A DNA stretch of 64,000 nucleotides from Maricaulis parjimensis (GTDB taxonomy: Bacteria; Pseudomonadota; Alphaproteobacteria; Caulobacterales; Maricaulaceae): contig NZ_JADOTT010000001.1 of the NCBI RefSeq assembly GCF_016817355.1, forward strand, positions 62,001 through 126,000. Reading direction: 5' to 3'. Position 1 is the stretch's first letter, and each line of letters starts with the position of its first letter. The position numbers and the translations under genes were made by a program. The notes beneath the pieces are model-generated. The model was not told the origin of the DNA. It saw only the letters and a program-made list of their open reading frames with translations, and did not search any database. Below, one piece after another: positions 26,503 to 38,500 of this stretch.

Positions 26503-29500
26503 CTAGAAGCGGACCCGGAAATCGAAGCCGGCACGGTGACGTTCAACGGTGTCGCCAAACTCACCCGTATAGCCCAGTCGGAAGCCCATCCGGTCAGACC
26601 CGACCAGGTTGAGTTCGGTTTCCACCCGCAGCAGGTCTCCGCCGAGCGTTGTGCCGAGAACAGCCGGATCGGCATCCGGATTGGCGCCCAGAAAGCGGAC
26701 CGGCAGAACCATCTCGTCTTCGGACTGGAAGACACCACCGATCGTCATCGACAGGCTGGTGACACTGTCCGGCGTCTCGCGCAGGACCGTGCCAAAGGCC
26801 AGTTCCGGATTGGCCGCGACGATGTACTGCTGATCACTCAGCACTTCCACGCCCAGACCAGCCAGCCCTTCTTCCTCATAACCCGGTGTTTGCATCAGCG
26901 TGCCGGTCAGATTGAGTGCCGGACGGGCAAACCAGGAACCCTGATCGAAGACATGGGCCAGATGCGCCCCGGTCTGCACATAGGCGCTTTCCGGATTGGA
27001 GCGGCCAATCCCCGGTTCGAACACATTGACCGCGCGTTCCATCTCCATCCATTGCCAGCCGCCGGCGACAACAGCGCCGAATTGGGTTCCGCCCGGTAGG
27101 GAGCGTTCCAGGCCGAAGCCAACATGCATGGACTGGCCTTCGGCCCGCGCCCGCAGATCGTCCACGAACAGGTCTTCCATCTCGTCGAAACCGACAGCCC
27201 CGGCCACGGTCCAGCCATTGCCGCGCGACTGTTCGAAACCGCCGCGGAAGCTCACGCCCGTCCCCTCGCCCGAGAACTGGTCGAATGTCGTATTGCGGTC
27301 GGACTGGTACATCTCGCTACGCACCCAGACACATTGGTCATCGGTGCGCCGAACAGCATCGCCACAGCCGAAGATTTCGTGCGTGAATTCCCGCGCCGCC
27401 GCGTATTGCTGCTGCATGGGTTCCAGATGCGGTTCCGGATTCAGTTCGTTGAAGATCGCCGAATAAAGCTCTTCCTCACCCGCCCGCAGATTGCCGAGTG
27501 CAGCAGCCAGACGGCCGATACCGGCAGAATCGCCCGCCAAAATGGCACTATCCATGTGTTCGCCGAGCGCCCGTCCGTTCCGGTTCAGGAAGTCCTGTCC
27601 GAAATCAGTGGCCAGGGTCAACTGGATGCCTTCGCCATTGGCCGCAATGCCGAAGTCGACCGCAATCGTGTCGGCGATGTCGAGACCATTGTCCGTGGCC
27701 GTACCGGCCGTCGCAAACAGGGTGACATTCTCGGCATTCTCCAGCCAGGTCAGAATGACCTCGCCGGTCCCGTCGACCGTCGTGTCGCCGGTAACAATCA
27801 CCTGGTCCGAAGCATACGGTCCGAAGGCGACATCAAAGGCCAGATGACCGGTCGCCGTCTGGACATAATGCCCGTCCAGCGTGACCAGATTGATCACCCG
27901 GGCACCGTAGAGAAGATTGTTCGCCGGATCGCCCTCAAGGTCGAGATTGTAGAAATTATCGCCATTGAGCAGATCGATCGGCCAGCGCGTCGCCGACAGG
28001 CCCATCAGGAAGTCACCGGCATTGGTGAAGGTCGCCGCAGCGGGCGTCAGGGCCGAAAGCGGCACATCTGCCGTGGCACTGGCAAAGGTGATCACGTCCG
28101 AGACAGGAAGCTTGTCCGCTTGGCCAGCCTCTTCCAGCGACCAAAGGGCACCCGGACCCTCCTCGAAGGAGCCGTAATCCACCACAAGGCCTTCCGGATT
28201 GAGGACGGGATCAACCGTTTCGACCTGGCTCGCCAAAGAGGCAGGCGCTTCCATAACCGGACGCTTCACATGCGTGCTGTTGTCCTCAGCCAACGGCGTC
28301 TGCGGAGCCGGTGCCGGATCACGCAGGTCAATCGTGTCGAAGGCGATGAATGTCGCGCCCTCTTCATTGTTGAATGCATTATCGCCGGAGCCCAAATCCA
28401 CATTGCCGACCACGAGACCGGAATTGGACACGATGTCGTCGCCATAGCTGGCCAGGATCGCCTGACCGGACACGGCAGAGATGGAGCCGCTGGACGTGAT
28501 GAAGTTGGACGCACCGCCATCCAGGCTGAGCCCCGCACCCAGACCATCGCCGCCACGGACCAGGCCTGTCAGGTCAACGGTGATATCCCCGCCGCCGGAG
28601 CCACCGGTCGACTGGGCAAACACGCCGATGGCGTCGTCACCGACCGCATAGACTGTGCCGTCGATCGACAAATCGATGGCCCCGCCCTGGCCCGCGCCAC
28701 CGGCCGTGCCGGCAAACACGCCATCAATCCAGCCACCGCCGCCGCCCAGCGACTGGGCGATCACGCCATAGGCGCCGTCACCACCCGTGACGATATCACC
28801 GCTCTGGACGAAGCTGATGGCACCGCCATCGCCCGTATTGGCTGCATAGAGTTCGAATTCTATCTCGCCAGCATCGGTCTGGACGAAGCCGCCACCGCCG
28901 CCGACAGACTGGAGCACGACGCCATGGGCCAGCAGGCCCTGGGTATAGATCCCGCCGCTGGCCTGCAGCGTGATGGCGCCGCCATCCCCGCTGGCATCGG
29001 ACTGACCGCCCAGGCCGACGCCGACCCGGTCCGACCCGGCACTTTGCAGCATGCCGCCGCCCGCACCGATAGACTGGGCCACGAGACCGATGGAGAAATC
29101 ACCCTCGGTCACCACGCCGCCGGAGAAGTCGCCATTGACCGCGCCGCCGCCGAGGCCGGTGCCGCCATTGGCACCGAGAACCGAGCGGACGCTGACAAAG
29201 TCCTGATGTTCGGCCTGCAGGCGAACAGCCGCGAAACCTCCGCCTCCACCGATCGATTGCAGGATGGCCGCCGGCGAGAAATCGCCGCTGCTCATCACCG
29301 CACCAGACTGGGTGCGCGTGATCATGCCACCCGCTTCATTCGTGCCGTTCTGGCCGCCCAGCCGGATATCCACCGGGCCCAGATAGCTGCCGCTTCCGGC
29401 CGTAATATCGATGACACCCCGGCCACCGCCGCCGCCAATGGTCTGGATCAACAGGCCCGGCGCGTGGACACCGGTCGTCAGAAGGCTGCCGGAATGTTCG

Positions 29501-32500
29501 GATTCCAGATCGCCGCCTGAATTGTCGACGCCATCGATCCCGCCCAGGTCCAAACCGAAATTCACCGGGACCGGTCGGTCATCGTCGGCGCGCAGATAAT
29601 AGCCGTTCAGCTTGTCCGCCGGCGAGGTCGCCGTCACTGGCGTGATGCCGAGATTGGCAATCAGGCTGGCCGTGCCGCCGCCGCCACCGATCGACTGGAT
29701 CATGGTCGCCGTGGAATGGTTGCCGCCCGCACCAAAAGTGCCAGTGGTGATCACCGTCACCTTGTTGGCATTCATGCTGGATGCGCCGTCAGCGCCGGCG
29801 CGTGCAGAGACCAGCGGATCGGCAGCCGTCCCGGCGCCCGACGGCAGGAGATTGCCGATGAAGGGAATGGTATCGGCACCCGGCAGCTGGGTGATGCCGT
29901 CCAGGCTCAGCTCCAGCGTGCCACCGCCGCCATTGATGCTCTCCGCCTTGATGGCCTGCGAGCCGGTGCCCAGCACCGTGATATCTCCGGAATGATTGAC
30001 CGTGACATTGCCGCCTGTTCCGCCATCGCCGCCACCGGTTGCACCGAGAATGGCTGACAGGGCATTGGATGCGAACAGGGTTGCGACATTGCCGGAGGCG
30101 GAGAAGCCCATTGAGGCATTGCCGCCTCCACCGCCGATCGACTGGGCAAGAATGCCGTGGGCATTGGCCCCGCGCGTGACGATCTGGCCGGAATTATTGA
30201 CCGTGACCGAACCGCCATCGCCGCCATCACCACCAAAACCACCAATCGAGATGAGCGGCGTATTGGTCGCCGAGCCGATGGACAGGGCCGCAGCGATCGA
30301 CATGCCGCCATTACCGCCACCGCCACCCAGGGACTGGGCGAAAATGCCGTGCGCATCATCACCGCTGGTATCGATCAGACCGGAATTGTCGACACTGACC
30401 GATCCACCGACACCGCCGGTTTCACCCTGACCGCCGATGGAAAAGCCCATGACGGAGGAGGAGCTGTTCGTGCTCTGCCCGGTGATCGATATGACGGAGG
30501 AACCATTGCCACCGCCGCCGCCCAGGGACTGGGCGAAAATGCCGTAGGCGCCGGAGCCTTCGGTGATGATCGTGCCGGAATTGTCGACACCATCCACCGG
30601 CCGGTTGATCACCGAGACCGTCCCGCCATCACCGCCTTCACCACCATTGCCACCGATATTGAGGACATAGCGATGGGAATTGCTGGTCGAACCGCGAATG
30701 CCCAGGGACATGTCCACAAGCAAGCCGCCATTACCGCCACCGGACCCGATGGAGTTGGCGCTGATACCTGCGGAATCCGTGCCCGTCGTGTAAATCAGGC
30801 CCTCATTGATGACATTCACCGTCCCGCCGATACCGCCCTTACCGCCGGCCCCGCCGATATTGAGATCGAAGGATTGGTCGTTGGACTGTGTCTCGGCGCG
30901 GATGTTCGCGACAATGCCGCCGGCACCACCACCGCCACCAATGGACTGAGCCCGGATGCCGTAGGATTCCCGCCCGCCAGTCACGATCGTGCCAGTATTG
31001 GTGACAGACACCGTCCCGCCGATCGAGCCTTCGCCCCCGGTTCCGCCGACATTGACATTGGCGGCGTAGGAATTCTGGTTGGTGATGTTCGGCACGCCAC
31101 CGATCGGTACGCCGATCGTGGCGGCATAACCGCCGGTCCCACCACCGCCGCCGATCGATTGGGCCAGGATACCGTCCGCGGTATCGCCTTCGGTGTTGAG
31201 CAGGATGTCGGAATTGACGGTTACGGCGCCGCCATAACCACCGATACCGCCTTCACCGCCCACGCCGATATTGAGCTGGTAGTTGGACTGGGTCTGGAAA
31301 TTCAGCGAGCCGCCGCCGGCACCGCCGCCGCCGCCCACGGACTGGGCGAAGATGGCGTGGGCGTTTTCGCCACGCGTCGTGATCGAGCTGGTGTCGTCTG
31401 TCGCGGTGACGTTGACCGCACCGGCATGAGACCCGGCCCCGCCGATATGGCCGACCGTGACTGTTGCCCCGCCGGATGTCTGGTCGTCCCCAACACCGGA
31501 CGTCCGCGTGAAGCCGACAGAAGTCGCGCTGGACGCGCCGCCGCCGCCGCCGATGGACTGGGCCCAGATGCCGACCGAGTCCTTGCCGGTCGTGTCGATC
31601 AGGCCGTCAAAATTGACCGTGACATCGCCGCCCGTGCCTCCGGTACCGCCGTCGCGGCCAATCACAATGTCCAGCGAGTTCGAGGCCAGGAAGCCCACGG
31701 CCAGATCCAGCGACGCACTACCGCCGCCGCCGCCCACGGACTGGGCAAAGATGGCGCGGGAGTTTTCACCCAGCGTGATGATCGTGCCGGAATGCGTGAC
31801 ATCGACCCGGCCGCCTGCGCCGCCATCCCCGACCGCACCACCGACTGCCAGATCGAGGGCGGTGGCCTCCTTCAGGAGACCAATGCCGATATTGTAGTTG
31901 GCATTGCCGCCACCGCCGCCCGTGGACATCGCGATGAGGCCGTCACTGTCCTTGCCGTCCGTGATGATATTGCCGTTATGGTCGACCGTGACACTGCCGG
32001 CATCGGCAGCCGTGCCGCCATCGCCGCCGACCGAGATCAGGGCAGCGAGTGTGTTCTGGTTGGTCCCCAAAGTTCCGGCAAACGTCGCATTCACCCCGGC
32101 GCGGCCACCGCCACCACCGACAGATTGCGCCAAGATTCCCGCGCTTTCATCGCCGAAAGTACGCACCAGAGCGGCCGCGTCGGTGCGCGAGGCACCAGTC
32201 CCGTCCCAACCCCGGATCAGGGATACATCACCACCCGCACCACCGGATCCACCGGATCCGCCGACACCGATGGCAGCCGGATTGCCCGACGGGGCAACAA
32301 CGGCGGCCACATTGACATTGCCGACACCGCCGCCGCCCCCAATGGACTGCACCACGATCGCGTCCGCGCCGCCGGTGAACTCCACCGATTCCAGCGTGTC
32401 ATCCCCGGGCTGCGGATTGGCGACGGCCTGGCCGTTGACGATGATATTGCCGGTACTGGTCAGGCTGACATCACCGGCATCGGCGCCATCACCGCCCGAT

Positions 32501-35500
32501 CCGCCAATGCCAATCCCGATCGCATAACCCTTGAAGATATTCCCGTTCCCGGCATTGCCGCCGAGGTTCAGATTGCCGGAAATATTGACGCCGCCCATGC
32601 CGCCGCCACCGGCGACAGACTGGGCCACCAGCGCATTGGCATTGACGCCTTCGACCATGATCTGGCCGTTCTGCGTCGCCGTGACATCGCCACTGGCATT
32701 GCCGGCACCGCCATAACCACCCACGCCCACGACAAGCGAGCTTTCATTGGTCGACGGATCGCCGGAAATCCCGGCCGAAACATTGACGCCGCCAATGCCG
32801 CCGCCACCACCGACAGACTGGAAGATCACGCCGCGCGCGCTATTGCCCGAGGCAAAGACATCCGCATCGACCGAACCGGTCACTGTCGACCCGGTGCCGC
32901 CATCGCCACCAAACCCGCCGACACCCACCGTCAGCGTGCCATCCATGGCAATCGAACCGGACACATTGACCGCGCCCGCGCCGCCACCGCCGCCCAAGGA
33001 CTGGACGGTCACCGCATTGCGGTCATCGCCATTGGAGACGATTTGGACACGATCCGTCGCACCGCTGGCCGCGGCAAGGTCCAGATGCGCCGTACCGGCA
33101 TTGCCACCATCCCCGCCAAAACCGCCAATCCCGATCGAGGCACTGCGGGAGGCCGATGCCGAATTCGTCGTGACCGAGATGTCGCCGGTGACATTCAGAC
33201 CGCCATTGCCGCCGGCCCCGCCGACAGACTGGACCATCACACCGTGCGAGCCATTTTCGCGGGTCCGACCTTCCGCGTCGCTCGTATCGCTGCCCACGCC
33301 GAGGGCCCAGACATTGCCGGTCACCGTGGCCGAAACATTGCCGGCATTACCGCCGCCGCCACCGAAACCGCCCAGGCCGAAGCCGAGGCTGGCGGCCGAA
33401 CCGCCCGTGGTCGCGGAGATTCCGCCTGTGACGTTGAGACCGCCTGTACCGCCGCCGCCAGCAACGGATTGCACGATGATGCCATCGGAGTCCGCGCCAT
33501 CCGTCGATGTGTCACCCGTGCGCGTGAAATTGACATCGGCGCTGTTGCCACCACCGCCGCCGAAACCGCCAATGCCGACACCGCCGGTCCCGGCCGTGCC
33601 GGTGCCCAGCGCGATACCGCCCGTGACATTGAGGCCGCCATTGCCGCCACCGCCGCCCAGGGACTGGGCGACCACACCATCGGAATCGTCGCCGCTGGTC
33701 GTGTAGGTGCCCGTGATGTCGGCCGAAACACTGCCGCCATCACCGCCACCGCCGGCAAAGCCGCCAATGCCGATACCTGCAGAAATCGAGGCCGAATTTG
33801 AGGTGGTGAAGGAAATCCCGCCGGTGACATTCAGGCCGCCATTGCCGCCCGATCCGCCCACCGATTGGACCATGGCACCATAGCTGTCATCGCCGAGTGT
33901 GGTGACATCGCCGTTGAAGACGCCCGTGGCCGTCCCGGCATCGCCGCCGTCACTGCCGAAACCACCCAGACCGAAGCCGAGCGAAGCCGTGGCACCACCA
34001 CCCGAGGCCGAGAAACCACCCGTGATGTTGAGGCCGCCCGTGCCGCCACCGCCAGCGGCGGATTGGACCAGAATGCCGTGGGCGTCATCCTTGGTGGTCA
34101 GAATATCGCCGGTCACATAACCGGTAGCACTCGAAGAATCGCCGCCCGAGCCGCCGAAGCCACCCACGCCGACGCCGAGATTTCCGGCCGCGCCACCACT
34201 GCTGAAACCGATGGCCAGGCCGCCGGTGATGTTGAACCCGCCGGCACCGCCACCGCCGCCCAGGCTCTGGATCGTGACCGCGTCACCCCCCTTGCCGCCG
34301 GTCGATACATCCGATGTGATCTCGGCATAGACGCTGGCGCCATTGCCGCCATCGCCACCGACCCCACCAACACCGACGCCGATATTCCCGGACAGGCTTT
34401 TCGACAGGGCGACACCGCCGGTGATGTTGAAACCACCCGTACCGCCGCCGCCGCCGGCAGACTGGACGAGAATGCCCGTGCTGTCGGTGCCCAGCGTGAT
34501 GACATCGCCATTGATAGAGGCCGTTGCGCTGCCGGCATTGCCGCCGCCACCGCCGGCTCCGCCGACACCGACACCAATATTGCCGGTCCCCGAAGAGGAC
34601 AGGGAAACACCGCCGACAATGGAGAATCCGCCATTGCCGCCACCGCCACCATTGGACTGGACCACGATACCGCGCGCGGTTTCGCCTTCAGTCTGGACCG
34701 CCAGCAGTGTGTCATCCGTATCGGTGACACCCGAATTGAGCGTCAGTTGCGCCGCACCGGCATCACCGCCATCACCGCCGACACCGCCAACGGACACGCC
34801 GATCGTGCCGGCGGCATTATTGGACGTGGTAACGGCCAGCTGCCCGGTAATGTTGATGCCACCATTACCGCCGCCGCCGCCGACAGACTGGACGATGATG
34901 CCATCGGCTTCATCATTGCCGGTCATTACGGTCGAGGTTGATACCAGCGTGGCCGAAGACGCATTGCCGCCGCCGCCACCTGCGCCGCCGACACCGACAC
35001 CAATGGCACCGGCAAACCCGTTGGACAGGGTGACATTGCCGGTGACATTCACGCCACCACTACCACCGCCGCCGCCGGCAGACTGGACCAGAATACCGTC
35101 GGAATTAACGCCCGACGTGACGATGTCACCGCTCTGGGTGGCCGAGACGCTGCCGCCATCACCACCGCCACCACCGGCGCCGCCGACCCCTACGGCAATC
35201 CCCACCGAGGCCGATCCGCTGGACGTCGATACCGTCAAAGTGCCGGATACATTGACGCCACCCGTGCCGCCACCGCCACCGGTGGACTGGGCGATAAAGC
35301 CGGACGACTCGTCATCAATCGTGGTGACCTGGCCGGCCGAAGCGACCACGCTGCCGCCATCACCGCCATCGCCGCCGGAACCGCCGACGCCTACAGCCAC
35401 GGCACCGCCGAAGACCGAACCACCGCCGATACTGCCGGAGACATTGAAACCGCCAGCCCCGCCGCCGCCGCCGACAGACTGGATCAGCACACCATCCGAG

Positions 35501-38500
35501 CGCACGCCTTCGGTATAGACATCACCCGTCACGGCCCCCGTGACGGAGCCGCCATCACCGCCGCCACCACCGGAACCGCCGACACCAACCGTGCCGGCCC
35601 CGGCACCGGCCTTGGCAATCGCCACGGCACCGGAAACATTGAAACCGCCTTGGCCGCCGCCACCGCCCGCCGACTGGATCAGCGCGCCCCGTGCATCATC
35701 GCCATAGGTCCAGATATCGCCGCTATACGTGGCATCGACCGTACTGCCATTACCGCCATCACCGCCGGATCCGCCGACCCCGATCGCCAGGGATCCGGAC
35801 ACACCCGCACTGCCGGTTGCCGCAATGGAGACGTTGAACCCGCCGGTCCCGCCACCGCCGCCGGTCGATTGTGCGACCAGGCCGGTGGAAAACTCGCCTT
35901 CCGTGACAATGGCACCGCCAGCATCCATGAAGACCGTGCCGCCATCGCCGCCACTACCGCCGGATCCACCGACGCCAATCGCGAGCGCCGCGCTGCCGCC
36001 GGCCGCACCGGAACCGGCGAAAGCAACAGAGAAGCCGCCTGCACCGCCACCGCCGCCAACGGCCTGGGCGAAAATGCCCTCGGAACTGTCGCCTTCCGTC
36101 CGCACGGTGACATCGCCGGTGACATCGACATGGCCACCCTGGCCGCCATCACCGCCAGAGCCACCGACTGCGATCGAGACACCAACGCCATAACCGCCAG
36201 TCACCTGGACTGCGAAACCGCCATTGCCGCCACCGCCGCCAACCGACTGGGCGAACACACCGCACGAGCGATCGCCGACGGTCTGGATGACCGGCGCAAT
36301 GCTTTCCCTCACGCCATTGATGACGACCGAACGGTCGGAGAAACTGACCTGGGTGGTACCGCCATCGCCGCCATTGCCGCCTGAGCCGCCGATGGCAACG
36401 CCCGCGAAGGCACTCACGGACACGGTCGACCCGCCGCTGCCTCCACCACCACCGACGGACTGGGCGAAGATGCCGTGGGAATCGTCACCGCCCGTGTAGA
36501 GATTGTGCGAATTGGTGATGGTGACATTGCCACTATCACCGCCCGCCGTACCCGAGCCGCCGATGGTCAGGAAGACGCCGCCGCTGGAGCCGCCATCACC
36601 GCCGCCGCCACCGATCGACTGGACCTGGATGGCCGTCGACTGATTGCCGGACGTGGAGATCTCTCCGGAATTGATGACTTGTGCCGTATTGCCGGTCGAG
36701 GAACCGCCACCGGTTCCGCCAATCGTGACCAGGCCGCCGCTATCGCCGCCACTGCCGCCGCCGCCGCCAATCGACTGGGCGAAAATACCGCGCCCATAAT
36801 TGTCGCCCGTCGTGATGCTGCCGGCATTATCGACATAGACCGTACCGGCATCGCCGCCGGAGCCCCCGCTGCCCCCCAGCGCCACGACACCGCCGCTGGC
36901 CGAGCCGGAGCCGCCGCCACCGCCGACCGACTGGGCATAGATGCCAACGCCGCCAACGTCCTCAGTGGTGATAGAGCTGCCGCTGAAGGTCGTGACCGAA
37001 ACAGAACCCGCATCGCCGCCGCCCGAGCCCGAGCCGCCGAGCGAAACCACCCCGCCAGAGCCGAGCGCATTACCCCCGCCACCGCCCACGGACTGCGCGA
37101 AAATCCCGCGACTGTCTTCGCCTGTCGTGAGGATGATGGATTCCGATTCAACGACGACAGTTCCACCTGTACCGCCGCTGGACCCTGATGCCCCGACAGC
37201 CACCACGCCAGCCGTGACGCCGCCATTACCGCCGCCCCCGCCCAGGGATTGGGCAAAAATGCCGTGCGCCGACACGCCTTCTGTCGTGACCGATGTCCCC
37301 GATTCCGCGTAAACATAGGCCGAACCGGCATCGCCGCCGGTGCCGCCGCGCGCGCCGATTGAGGCGAGGCCGACATTCACACCGCCGGAACCCCCGCCGC
37401 CGCCAACCGATTGGGCGAACAGACCGTGTGAGGCATCGCCCTGCGTGGTGACCGTTGCACCGGTCTCATGGCGCACAATGGCCGTTCCGCCATCGCCACC
37501 AGCAGAACCACTATCGGCAAAGGCGACCAGGCCGACAGCCGTGCCGGCATCGCCGCCAATCCCGCCGATACTCTGGGCTGACACGCCGTAGGACGCCTCG
37601 CCCAGCGTGGTCACATTGCCGTAATTGATCGCGGTCGCCGTGCCGCCATTGCCCCCATTATTGGAGCCGCCACCATCACCGAAAATACCGTAGCTGGACC
37701 CGCCATTGCCGGCGCCGCCGCCCAGGGACTGGGCGAAGACACCATGGGCCCCGATGCCGCGTGTCGTGATGTCGGAATGACTGGTGACCGTGGCCGTTCC
37801 GCCATCATTGCCCGAACCGCCGGACCCGCCGCTGGAGAAGATAAAGCCGGAACCCCCGGACCCGCCCTTGCCGGACCGGCTCTGGGCGACCACGCCATGG
37901 GCTTCATCGCCGGACGTGGAAATTTCCTCGACATAGGAGGTCAGCGTCACCGTGCCGCCGGCACCGCCGGATCCTCCGCGACCACCGCTGGCGCCAGCAT
38001 AACCGTCGCCGCCCGTGCCGCCATCACCCCCGATACTGGCCGCAATGATGCCGGGCAGGCTGTCCGAGATGGTTTCGATATTGCCGTTGGATGCGTAGAC
38101 GGTCTCCGAAATCGTCGGACCCGTTCCGCCGGTTCCGCCATTTCCGGAGGACACCCAGAGCGCGCCATCGCGACCATTGCCGCCACGGCTGCCGGTCTCG
38201 ATGAAATCCTGGTTGTTGGTGTTCCCGGCCGGCGCTGACAGGGTGATCGTGCCACCCGGCGTCGAGCTCGTACCGGCACTAGCCGACATGTCGATCACGA
38301 CATCCTGGGTGCGGCCATCAGTGAATTCGACCTGGGTGACCAGTCCCGTCGTGGCATCCGTGGTGACGGCCGCGATCTCGACCGTCGCCGACGGATCATC
38401 CGGATCCGCCAGCGTGTCGCCGACGGTTGTGACAGTCAGAATGAAGATATCGCCTGTCGTCAGCACGCCTTCCGGGAAGACCTCTGCAATCGTCAGCGTG

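Noticed and set aside
30157-33801. 1214-residue open frame on the + strand opposite the giant autotransporter
   Set aside because: It mirrors the Gly-rich repeat of the minus strand (Gly codons read back as Pro/Ala/Thr). It has no ribosome site or domain.
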